From the NCBI GenBank assembly GCA_016716385.1, contig JADJWL010000005.1:434001-498000 (forward strand): a stretch of 64,000 nucleotides of DNA, written 5' to 3'. This document shows, piece after piece, positions 42,608 to 49,708 of the stretch. The stretch comes from Bryobacterales bacterium. Lineage in GTDB: Bacteria > Acidobacteriota > Terriglobia > Bryobacterales > Bryobacteraceae. The notes below the pieces were generated by a model that saw nothing but the letters and a program-made list of their open reading frames with translations, was not told the origin of the DNA and ran no database searches. Numbering within the stretch: position 1 is the stretch's first letter; every line of letters starts with the position of its first letter. The position numbers were made by a program, and so were the translations under genes.

Positions 42608-43270
42608 GTGGCCGATTTCCTGACGTTTGGACTGAACTCCGGCGCGCCCGCCGACAACGCGCTCGAAGATGAACGCCTGACGTGCGGCTTGCAGGAAGGC
42701 CGCGAGGAAGCCTACGAGGAATTGGTCGCCCAATACGAGCAGCCCGTCTATAACCTGGTGTACCGGCTGCTGTCCGATCCGCGCGACGTGAGCGACGTCG
42801 TGCAGGAGGTGTTTCTCAAGATATTCCGGAACATCGAAAAGTTCCGCCACCAGAGCAGCCTCAAGACATGGATTTATCGGATTGCCGTCAACGAGGCGCA
42901 CAACTACCGGCGCTGGGTCTTCCGCCATCAGCGCAACGAAGTGACGCTGGAGGAATACGGAGAAGGACGGGCGGGCGTGGCCGATATGCTTTCCGACGAG
43001 GGCCGTTCGCCCCTCGAGCAGGTCTTGGACGGAGAGCGCCTCGTGCTGATTGAGGAAGCGCTCTCGCGGATTCCGCCTGTCTACCGGGCCGCGGTGGTTC
43101 TTCGCGACATGGAGGATCTGAGTTACGACGAAGTGGCGCAGGTTCTGGATGTGTCCATTGGGACGGTGAAGTCTCGCATCCTGCGGGGACGCGAGGCGTT
43201 GCGCCGTGAATTGCTCGGCCGGCTGGAGCCGGAACCGGCCCTGCAGTGGTCGCCGCAACCGGCTGAATAG
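42608..43270 (+). CDS. RNA polymerase ECF sigma factor (RpoE-like)
   Basis: 220 residues from GTG 42608, with GAGG five bases upstream. Region 2 is visible as EELVAQYEQPVYNLVYRLLS and DVSDVVQEVFLKIFRNIEKF with SLKTWIYRIAVNEAHNYRR. Region 4 is ALSRIPPVYRAAVVLRDMED followed by SYDEVAQVLDVSIGTVKSRI, the helix-turn-helix for -35 recognition. The adjacent anti-sigma factor should hold it inactive until a cell-envelope signal arrives. A TACAAT at 42584-42589 may be its own -10, with no clear -35. It is divergent from the sugar isomerase gene. Confidence 0.9.
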   Translation: MADFLTFGLNSGAPADNALEDERLTCGLQEGREEAYEELVAQYEQPVYNLVYRLLSDPRDVSDVVQEVFLKIFRNIEKFRHQSSLKTWIYRIAVNEAHNYRRWVFRHQRNEVTLEEYGEGRAGVADMLSDEGRSPLEQVLDGERLVLIEEALSRIPPVYRAAVVLRDMEDLSYDEVAQVLDVSIGTVKSRILRGREALRRELLGRLEPEPALQWSPQPAE

Positions 43271-43278
43271 GGTTTCTA

Positions 43279-43947
43279 ATGAACTGCGAGGCATTTCAGA
43301 AGCGCATCCCGGCATACGTGGAAGGGCACCTGTCCGCCGAGGAGCGGGCGGAGTGCGACGCCCACGTGCCGGAATGCCTGGCCTGCGCGCGGCGGGTGAG
43401 GGAATCGTCCCGCCTGCGCGGCGCACTGCGCGGACTGCCACGTATGAATCCGCCCGAAGCGCTGCAGGTGCAGTTGCACGTGATGGCGTCTCGGGAACGC
43501 GTTCGCTACCTGCGAAACAGGAACTGGGCGTCACGGCTTGCCTACTGGGGAAGCGTGGCGCGGTTGATGGCCGATAACCTGATGCGCCCGCTTCTGGTTC
43601 CCCTCACCGGGGGCGTGGCGACGGCGCTTTTCCTGTTCGGCGGTCTTGTCCCGTCGTTGAATCAGCAGCGCATCGTTGAAAACGATGTGCCTCTTCGGCT
43701 TTTCGAGCATGCCGCCGTCGAGGCCATGCCGGACTTTGCCTCCCGGCAACCGCTTGACGACCTGCTCGTCGAAGTGTTGATCGACAATCAGGGCCGCCTC
43801 GTGAATTACGATGTCCGCGTTGGAGAAATGGACGCAGACCTCGGGAACATGCTTCTGTTCACCACCTATAGCCCGGCGCGCATGTTCGGGCAGCCGATGC
43901 GAGGCCGCATTCTGTTGCGCCGCAGCCGGATCGTGGTGAAAGGCTGA
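43279..43947 (+). CDS. Zinc-finger anti-sigma factor, membrane-bound
   Basis: 222 residues beginning MNCEAFQKRIPAYVEGHLS with the zf-HC2 motif CDAHVPECLACARRV (His-x3-Cys-x2-Cys). One membrane helix lies near residues 107-125 (LLVPLTGGVATALFLFGG). The periplasmic part (about 95 residues) includes LVEVLIDNQGRLVNYDVRVG and is the likely sensor or protease target. The gene starts eight bases after the sigma factor stop, the usual pairing. The family sequesters sigma until regulated release or proteolysis. Confidence 0.85.
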   Translation: MNCEAFQKRIPAYVEGHLSAEERAECDAHVPECLACARRVRESSRLRGALRGLPRMNPPEALQVQLHVMASRERVRYLRNRNWASRLAYWGSVARLMADNLMRPLLVPLTGGVATALFLFGGLVPSLNQQRIVENDVPLRLFEHAAVEAMPDFASRQPLDDLLVEVLIDNQGRLVNYDVRVGEMDADLGNMLLFTTYSPARMFGQPMRGRILLRRSRIVVKG

Positions 43948-44706
43948 GTGGCGCGGCAGAGACTCGGCCAGCACTTCCTCGCCAGCCCTTCGATTCTGGC
44001 CCGGATCGCGCGCGAGGTTTGCCCGCTGCCCGAACCCCTCGTCGTCGAGATCGGTCCCGGCCACGGGGCTCTGACACGCCATCTCCTCGAACGCGCCGAC
44101 CGCGTCGTTGCCGTTGAATTGGACGCTGCCCTGGCCGTCCGTCTCGCCGCTGAGGACGCTACCGGCCGCCTCACCGTCGTGCACGCCGATGCCCGCGACG
44201 CCGATCTCGGCCAGTGGGGTCCGATGGTGCTCTGCGGCAACCTGCCGTATTACGCGGCGACGCCGATGATCGACCGCCTGCTGGCGCCGGGAGGCGCGCC
44301 TCCGTTCGGCCTCATCCGTGCGGTCTTCCTGATCCAACTGGAGGTGGCGCAGCGTCTGGCCGCGCAGCCGGGCAGCCGCGACTACGGCTACTGGAGCGCC
44401 AAAGCGGCCCTATCCATGCAGTGCGACCTGCGCTTCCGGGTCCCCCCGGGCGCTTTCCGGCCGCCGCCCAAGGTCGACTCCGCTGTCGTGGCGCTCACGC
44501 CCCGCCCGCGTGCCGCCGAACTCGGGATCGCCGATCCGGAGGATTTCGTGCGCTTTCTGAGCCAGTGTTTCCGCATGAAGAGGAAGACGCTGCGCAATAA
44601 CCTGGCGGGCTTCGCCGACGCCGCGAAATTGCAGGCCTGTCCACCTAAGCGCGCGGAACAGCTTTCGCTCGAGGAATTCGTTGCGCTGTACCGCGTTATA
44701 CGATAG
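43948..44706 (+). CDS. rsmA: 16S rRNA dimethyladenosine transferase RsmA (KsgA)
   Basis: 252 residues, GTG start directly after the anti-sigma stop. The SAM motif LVVEIGPGHGALTRHLLERA and the catalytic motif VLCGNLPYYAATPMI identify KsgA, which dimethylates two adjacent adenines near the 3' end of 16S rRNA (A1518/A1519 in E. coli). It starts ARQRLGQHFLASPSILARIA, the family N-terminus. The C-terminal helical domain includes FRMKRKTLRNNLAG. It is transcribed in the same direction as the sigma and anti-sigma genes with no gap, so it may be part of that operon. Confidence 0.94.
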   Translation: MARQRLGQHFLASPSILARIAREVCPLPEPLVVEIGPGHGALTRHLLERADRVVAVELDAALAVRLAAEDATGRLTVVHADARDADLGQWGPMVLCGNLPYYAATPMIDRLLAPGGAPPFGLIRAVFLIQLEVAQRLAAQPGSRDYGYWSAKAALSMQCDLRFRVPPGAFRPPPKVDSAVVALTPRPRAAELGIADPEDFVRFLSQCFRMKRKTLRNNLAGFADAAKLQACPPKRAEQLSLEEFVALYRVIR

Positions 44707-44726
44707 TCCAGGAGGCTACACACCCA

Positions 44727-45227
44727 ATGATGACACCTGAACAGGCGCAGGGACTGGCGGCGTTTCTGCTGCCGGGAACAGAGAGCGAACACAAGATCAC
44801 GGCCAAGCTTTTGGCGGCTCTGCCGGAGGACAAACTCGACTACACGCTGGGGACCAAAGGCCGCAGCGCGAAGGACTTGGCGTGGCACATCGTCACCTCG
44901 GAACTCTGGTTTCTTAACAGCATCGCTGCGGGTGAGTTCTCGCAGGGACAACCGCCGGAGGCGCCTGCTACGGCTGCCGCGATGAAGGCCGCGTACGAGT
45001 CCGGGTTCGCCGAGGCCGTGGCCAAGGTGCAGGCTCTTGGTGGCGAGCAGTTGGCGAAGCCGGTCAATTTCTACAACGTGTACAATCTGCCTGCGGTCGC
45101 CTATTTGCAGTTCAATCTGAGCCATGCGATTCACCACCGCGGGCAGCTCGCGATGATGCTCCGCGCCATGGACGCGCATGTGCCAAGCATTTATGGCGGC
45201 AGCGCCGACGAGCCGTTCATGGGCTAG
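44727..45227 (+). CDS. DinB family metal-binding protein
   Basis: 166 residues forming the DinB/YfiT four-helix bundle. The three metal histidines are at residues 54 (DLAWHIVTSELW), 133 and 137 (FNLSHAIHHRGQLAMML). Family members include thiol transferases such as bacillithiol transferases and mycothiol-dependent enzymes; the thiol used in Acidobacteria is unclear. It is preceded by AGGAGG. Its last 11 bases overlap the convergent orphan antitoxin gene. Function is not assigned beyond the family. Confidence 0.82.
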   Translation: MMTPEQAQGLAAFLLPGTESEHKITAKLLAALPEDKLDYTLGTKGRSAKDLAWHIVTSELWFLNSIAAGEFSQGQPPEAPATAAAMKAAYESGFAEAVAKVQALGGEQLAKPVNFYNVYNLPAVAYLQFNLSHAIHHRGQLAMMLRAMDAHVPSIYGGSADEPFMG

Positions 45228-45432
45228 GCGGCTCATCCAGGCCCTTTGGCAGGCCTTGATCGTCGTACAGCATCGCCGCGTGATCCGCAGATGAGACTTG
45301 CCGGTCCATGTTTTCGCGCTGCAACGCGTTCTGGACCGCGTCCAGGACTGCCTGACCCAGCGACACCCCGCGCAAGCGTGCCAGCTCGGCCGCGAGTTCT
45401 CGAACCTGAGGATTCCTGATATTGAGGGACAT
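45217..45432 (-). CDS. VapB-type antitoxin without adjacent toxin
   Basis: 71 residues from ATG 45432 (MSLNIRNPQVRELAAELARL). The start resembles the 'PSK operon transcription factor' VapB group (MxLNIRNPE), and the tail MLYDDQGLPKGLDEPP matches the typical toxin-binding ending. The middle is shorter than usual, so the family length of about 84 is not reached. A PIN toxin would normally follow immediately, but the next gene downstream is DinB on the opposite strand. It is an orphan: the toxin was lost, or lies elsewhere. Confidence 0.68.
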   Translation of the reverse strand: MSLNIRNPQVRELAAELARLRGVSLGQAVLDAVQNALQRENMDRQVSSADHAAMLYDDQGLPKGLDEPPSP

Positions 45433-45557
45433 AAGCAACCACGGTGGATTAGGCTTCTCCAATTGTGCCAGCAAGCCGTGGTGCCGGAACTTTTCCAGTC
45501 CGGCCTGTCGATTCACGGTCCGCTCAAGCGACGATATCGGGGAAGGAGAGATTCGCT

Positions 45558-45917
45558 TTGAAGTATCTGTGCCTCGTCTACGCCGAAGAGAGCAAGCTCG
45601 AAGGGATGTCCGACGAAGAGTGCGTGGCTTATGACGAAGCGCTTCGGGGCCGAGGCCAGTGCGTCGCTTCCGAAGCGCTCCAGCCGGTGCGGACGGCCGC
45701 GACAGTCCGGGTGCGCAATGGACAGGTGTCGGTGACCGACGGTCCGTTTGCCGAAACCAAAGAGTCCCTCGCAGGCTTCTACCTCGTCGAGGCCCCAGAC
45801 CTGAACGAGGCCATCCGCATTGCGGCCGGAATCCCCCCGGCGCGCGCCGGTTCCGTCGAGGTGCGCCCGATTCGCGAACTGACCGGCAGGAACCTTGGAC
45901 GGAAGGAGACACGATGA
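45558..45917 (+). CDS. YCII-related (DGPF) domain protein
   Basis: 119 residues from TTG 45558, preceded by GGAAGGAGAG; the longer upstream frame has no ribosome site. It has KYLCLVYAEESKLEGMSDEE, then VTDGPFAETKESLAGFYLVE with the DGPF motif, and ends in RPIRELTG. DGPF proteins accompany ECF42 sigma factors, and that sigma is encoded just downstream. Their biochemical role is unknown; YCII-like proteins have a dimeric alpha/beta barrel fold. The stop overlaps the start of the next small ORF (ATGA). Confidence 0.84.
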   Translation: MKYLCLVYAEESKLEGMSDEECVAYDEALRGRGQCVASEALQPVRTAATVRVRNGQVSVTDGPFAETKESLAGFYLVEAPDLNEAIRIAAGIPPARAGSVEVRPIRELTGRNLGRKETR

Positions 45918-46033
45918 AGACGGAACCGCAAGCGAAACACTGCTGGCTGCGGCAACTGGTGGGCGAGTGGACCTACGAAGTCGAGGCGATTCCCGGTCTG
46001 TTCATGACGATGCACTCGCGCCGGAGCGCGTAG
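45914..46033 (+). pseudogene. Truncated DUF1579-like gene in ECF42 locus
   Basis: 39 codons from ATG 45914 with a strong AAGGAG site. The first 28 residues, MKTEPQAKHCWLRQLVGEWT then YEVEAIPG, match the start of DUF1579 proteins that often stand between DGPF and sigma genes. After that the sequence leaves the family and stops (LFMTMHSRRSA). The intact family is about 150 residues, so most of the gene is deleted. It may still be translated as a leader that couples the DGPF and sigma genes. Confidence 0.65.
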
Positions 46034-46044
46034 AGCGGGGCCTC

Positions 46045-47283
46045 ATGGCAGCCGGAGAAACGGACGTCCGGGAGCTGGCTGGAGATCTGTACCGCCGGGA
46101 GTCGAGGCGGGTACTGGCCACGCTGATTCGGCTCCTCGGTGATTTCGATCTGGCCGAAGAAGCGCTTCAGGACGCCTTTGCCGCGGCGGTCGAACAGTGG
46201 CCCCGCGACGGCGTCCCGGCGAATCCGCGTGCCTGGCTGGTCTCGGCCGGCCGTTTCAAAGCGATCGACAACCTGCGGCGGCGAGCCCGCTTCGAAGCGG
46301 CAGCCGCGGCCTTGGCGCGGCAGGTCCCGGAGGCTGCCGGCGGTCCGGACGAAGACCTGCTTGAGGATGACCGGCTCCGGCTGATCTTCACCTGCTGCCA
46401 CCCGGCGCTGCGGCCGGATGCTCGCGCCGCCCTCACGCTGCGGGAAGTGTGCGGACTCACCACGGAGGAAATCGCACGGGCGTTCCTCGCTTCGCCGGCG
46501 GCTGTGGCGCAGCGGATCGTCCGGGCCAAAGCCAAGATCCGCGAGGCGAAGATCCCTTACCGGGTTCCTTCAAGGGAAGAGTTGCCGGAACGGCTCGATG
46601 CCGTGTTGCAGGTGACCTATCTGGTCTTCAACGAAGGCTACTCGGCTTCGACGGGTGAGGACCTGACGCGGCCGGATCTGTCGAGCGAGGCAATCCGGCT
46701 GGCGCAGCTCCTCCTCGATTTGCTTCCGGAGCCGGAGGTGATGGGATTGCTGGCCCTGATGCTCCTCCACGAGTCCCGGCGTGCCGCGCGGACCTCGCCC
46801 GATGGCGAACTGGTCCTGCTTGCCGATCAGGACCGGACCCTGTGGGATCGCACTCAGATCGCCGAGGGGACGGCACTGGTGGAACGCGCTCTGTGCTCCC
46901 GCCGCATCGGGCCGTATGCGCTCCAGGCGGCGATCGTCGCGCTCCACGCCGAAGCGTCAAGCGCGGATGCCACCGACTGGGCGCAGATCGCCGGATTGTA
47001 CGGCGTCCTGGCGCGGGCCGATCCATCGCCCGTAGTAGAACTGAACCGGGCGGTCGCGGTGGCGATGCACAAGGGTCCGGAAGCGGGTCTTGCTCTGATT
47101 GACGCTCTGCTCGCCGGCGGAGCGCTGGCGGACTACCACCTCGCCCATGCAGCCCGCGCGGATTTGTGCCGGAGAATGGGCCGGACTGCCGATGCCCGCG
47201 CTGCCTACGAAAGGGCGCTGGAACTCGCGCGGCAGCAACCGGAGCGGCGTTTTCTTGAGCGCCGGCTCAAGGAACTGGTCTAG
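46045..47283 (+). CDS. ECF42-type RNA polymerase sigma factor with C-terminal extension
   Basis: 412 residues from ATG 46045, with GGGG upstream. Region 2 is in ESRRVLATLIRLLGDFDLAE then EEALQDAFAAAVEQWPRDGV; region 4 is LTLREVCGLTTEEIARAFLA followed by SPAAVAQRIVRAKAKIREAK. After region 4 there is a long C-terminal domain with YLVFNEGYSASTGEDLTRPD and later helical repeats (LADYHLAHAARADLCRRMGR, ADARAAYERALELARQQPER), typical of ECF42 (TPR/DUF6596). The family regulates DGPF genes, one of which is next to it. The C-terminal extension, not a separate anti-sigma, is thought to control activity. Confidence 0.88.
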   Translation: MAAGETDVRELAGDLYRRESRRVLATLIRLLGDFDLAEEALQDAFAAAVEQWPRDGVPANPRAWLVSAGRFKAIDNLRRRARFEAAAAALARQVPEAAGGPDEDLLEDDRLRLIFTCCHPALRPDARAALTLREVCGLTTEEIARAFLASPAAVAQRIVRAKAKIREAKIPYRVPSREELPERLDAVLQVTYLVFNEGYSASTGEDLTRPDLSSEAIRLAQLLLDLLPEPEVMGLLALMLLHESRRAARTSPDGELVLLADQDRTLWDRTQIAEGTALVERALCSRRIGPYALQAAIVALHAEASSADATDWAQIAGLYGVLARADPSPVVELNRAVAVAMHKGPEAGLALIDALLAGGALADYHLAHAARADLCRRMGRTADARAAYERALELARQQPERRFLERRLKELV

Positions 47284-47301
47284 GAAGACAAGGAGGCAAG
47301 G

Positions 47302-48429
47302 ATGGAAACGAACGGCAACCGCGTGCGCGTCCTGGTGGGCACCAAGAAGGGCGCGTTCATTTTGACCTCGGACGGCAAGCGCCGGCAGTGGGATGTGAGC
47401 GGTCCCCACTTCGCCGGTTGGGAGATCTATCACGTCAAGGGATCCCCGGCCGCGCCGGACCGGATCTACGCATCGCAATCGAGCGGGTGGTTCGGACAGC
47501 TCATCCAGCGCTCGGACGATGGCGGCAAAACCTGGGAGCCGGTGGGCAATCAGTTTGCCTACGACGGCGTGCCCGGCACCCACCAGTGGTACGACGGGAC
47601 GCCGCATCCGTGGGAGTTCAAACGGGTCTGGCACCTGGAGCCTTCGCTCGCGGCCGCGGATACCGTTTATGCGGGCGTCGAAGACGCCGCCTTGTTCCGC
47701 AGCACCGACGGAGGCGCTTCCTGGCAGGAACTGTCCGGCCTGCGCGGGCACGGGTCCGGGCCGCAATGGCAGCCCGGCGCCGGCGGCCTGGGTCTGCACA
47801 CGATCGTGCTCGATCCGTCCGACGCGCGCCGCCTGTTCATCGCCATCTCCGCCGCCGGGGCGTTCCGCTCGGACGATGCCGGGGAAACATGGCGGGCGAT
47901 CAACCGCGGCCTGCGCTCGGAATACATCCCGGACCCCGCGGCCGAAGTCGGCCATTGTGTCCACCGAATCGCCATGCATCCGTCTCGGCCGTCCGTTCTG
48001 TTCATGCAGAAGCACTGGGACGTCATGAGGACCGACGACGCCGGCGAATCCTGGTATGAAGTGAGCGGCAACCTGCCGACCGACTTCGGCTTCGTGATCG
48101 ATGTCCACGCCCATGAACCGGAGACGATCTACGTCGTCCCGATCAAGAGCGACTCGGAGCACTTCCCGCCGGACGGCAAGCTGCGTGTCTATCGCAGCCG
48201 CACTGGAGGGAACGAGTGGGAAGCGTTGACGAACGGCCTGCCGCAGGACAACTGTTACGTGAACGTCCTGCGTGACGCGATGTCGGTCGACTCGCTCGAT
48301 CCGTGCGGCGTCTACTTCGGCACCACCGGCGGGCAGGTCTACGCATCGCCCGACGGCGGCGAACACTGGGCTCCGATTGTGCGCGATCTGCCGCCCGTGC
48401 TCTCGGTCGAGGTGCAAACGCTGCGATGA
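47302..48429 (+). CDS. BNR/VPS10-like repeat beta-propeller protein
   Basis: 375 residues, no signal peptide. Repeated sialidase-type Asp boxes are visible: SDDGGKTWEPVG, STDGGASWQELSG, SDDAGETWRAIN, TDDAGESWYEVSG, SPDGGEHWAPIV. These build a beta-propeller of the kind in exo-alpha-sialidases or VPS10-like proteins, but the catalytic residues of a sialidase are not evident. It is followed with ATGA overlap by a MoaD-like gene, a pairing that I recall from other genomes. The start METNGNRVRVLVGTKKGAFI is typical of this group. Function is unknown; it is probably cytoplasmic. Confidence 0.82.
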   Translation: METNGNRVRVLVGTKKGAFILTSDGKRRQWDVSGPHFAGWEIYHVKGSPAAPDRIYASQSSGWFGQLIQRSDDGGKTWEPVGNQFAYDGVPGTHQWYDGTPHPWEFKRVWHLEPSLAAADTVYAGVEDAALFRSTDGGASWQELSGLRGHGSGPQWQPGAGGLGLHTIVLDPSDARRLFIAISAAGAFRSDDAGETWRAINRGLRSEYIPDPAAEVGHCVHRIAMHPSRPSVLFMQKHWDVMRTDDAGESWYEVSGNLPTDFGFVIDVHAHEPETIYVVPIKSDSEHFPPDGKLRVYRSRTGGNEWEALTNGLPQDNCYVNVLRDAMSVDSLDPCGVYFGTTGGQVYASPDGGEHWAPIVRDLPPVLSVEVQTLR

Positions 48430-48722
48430 TCCGCGTCGTGCTGCCCGCCCATCTGCGGACACTGGCCAAAGTGAGCGGCGAACTGCTGCTCGAAGTGGAA
48501 GGGCCGCCCACGCCCGGGGGCGTGCTCGACGCGCTGGAAGCACGCTACCCGGTGCTGCGCGGAACGATCCGCGATCACGTGACACTGGCGCGCCGTCCCT
48601 ACGTCAGGTTTTTCGCCTGCGGGCAGGACCTGTCGCACGACCCGCCCGGCGTCCCTCTGCCGGAAGCGGTGGCGTCCGGGGTAGAACCGTTTATTGTGCT
48701 GGGCGCAGTCGCGGGCGGCTGA
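48426..48722 (+). CDS. MoaD/ThiS-type ubiquitin-like sulfur carrier
   Basis: 98 residues from ATG 48426, overlapping the upstream stop. It starts MIRVVLPAHLRTLAKVSGEL, runs through TPGGVLDALEARYPVLRGTI, and ends IVLGAVAGG with the C-terminal Gly-Gly required for adenylation and thiocarboxylate formation. The family delivers sulfur to molybdopterin, thiamine or other products. No moaE, thiF or thiG is nearby. Its pairing with the BNR propeller gene suggests a distinct dedicated function. A longer upstream frame is not supported by a ribosome site. Confidence 0.82.
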   Translation: MIRVVLPAHLRTLAKVSGELLLEVEGPPTPGGVLDALEARYPVLRGTIRDHVTLARRPYVRFFACGQDLSHDPPGVPLPEAVASGVEPFIVLGAVAGG

Positions 48723-48776
48723 GGCCGGGTTGAGTGAGAATAGAGGCACGCGGACTTCCGCCAGGAGCAAATTCGC

Positions 48777-49676
48777 ATGCGCCCGTGTTTTCTTCTGCTG
48801 GCCAGTGTCTTGTGCGTCTCCGGCCAGGAGCGGCCGCGGCTTCCACCTCCCGATCATGCCGGCGTCCGGTACGGGCCGCACGAGCGCAACGTGTTCGACC
48901 TGTGGCAGGCCCCCGGTGCCGGACCGGCCCCGTTCGTCATTTACTACCACGGCGGCGGTTTCCGCGCCGGGGACAAACGATCGCTCAATCCCGCGCTTCT
49001 CGAGAAGCTGCGCGCAGGCGGCATCGCCGTCGTCGCTGCCAACTATCGCCTGACGGACACCGCCCCGTACCCCGCTCAGATGCACGACGGAGCGCGCGCC
49101 CTGCAGTTCCTCCGCCTCCATGCCGGACGCTACGGAATCGATCCGGCGCGCGCGGGCGCCTTCGGCTCGTCGGCGGGATCGGGCATTTCGCAGTGGGTCG
49201 CCTATCACGACGACCTCGCCGATCCGGGGAACGCCGACCCGGTCCTCCGGCAATCCACCCGGCTCGCCGCCGTGGCGCCGTTCAACGCCCAGGCTTCGTA
49301 CGACCCCCGCTTCATCGGGAAGCTCATGAATACGGATCAGATTCACCCCGCGCTCGTTACGTTCTTCGGCATGACCTCGGCTGCGGACGTTTCCGATGCC
49401 CGCTTCTTCAAGTCGTTCGAAGATGCCTCGCCGATCAACCACCTCAGCGCCGGTGATCCGCCGATCCTCGTCTATTTCAGCCAGCGCAATGACCCGCTTC
49501 CGCCCAACTCCTCCGGTGAACAGCACATCCACCATCCGAAGTTCGGGTTCGTCCTCAAAGAGAAGGCAGACCGGCTCGGCGTGCCGTGCACGGTGCTGCT
49601 GCGGGAAGATCACCCGGACGGTTTTCCCGTTGACCGCTTTGCCGGGTTTTTCCAGACCTGGCTCAAGGGCCGGTAG
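48777..49676 (+). CDS. Exported alpha/beta hydrolase (HSL/carboxylesterase-like)
   Basis: 299 residues. A signal peptide MRPCFLLLASVLCVSGQ precedes an alpha/beta-hydrolase of the HSL type. The oxyanion motif is IYYHGGGFRAGD (His58-Gly61), the nucleophile Ser132 is in FGSSAGSGIS, and a C-terminal His in LLREDHPDGFPVDRF completes the triad, with the acid likely in YFSQRNDPLPP. It would hydrolyse esters in the periplasm. The substrate is unknown. It is a single gene between the BNR/MoaD pair and the acyl-CoA synthetase. Confidence 0.82.
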   Translation: MRPCFLLLASVLCVSGQERPRLPPPDHAGVRYGPHERNVFDLWQAPGAGPAPFVIYYHGGGFRAGDKRSLNPALLEKLRAGGIAVVAANYRLTDTAPYPAQMHDGARALQFLRLHAGRYGIDPARAGAFGSSAGSGISQWVAYHDDLADPGNADPVLRQSTRLAAVAPFNAQASYDPRFIGKLMNTDQIHPALVTFFGMTSAADVSDARFFKSFEDASPINHLSAGDPPILVYFSQRNDPLPPNSSGEQHIHHPKFGFVLKEKADRLGVPCTVLLREDHPDGFPVDRFAGFFQTWLKGR

Positions 49677-49708
49677 ATCGCTCGCTGTTTCGAGGTAGCC
49701 TATGCCTT

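Noticed and set aside
41681..43534. 617-codon version of the sugar isomerase
   Set aside because: The extra 5' part lies antisense to the sigma and anti-sigma genes; ATG 42523 with GAGGTG explains the real start.
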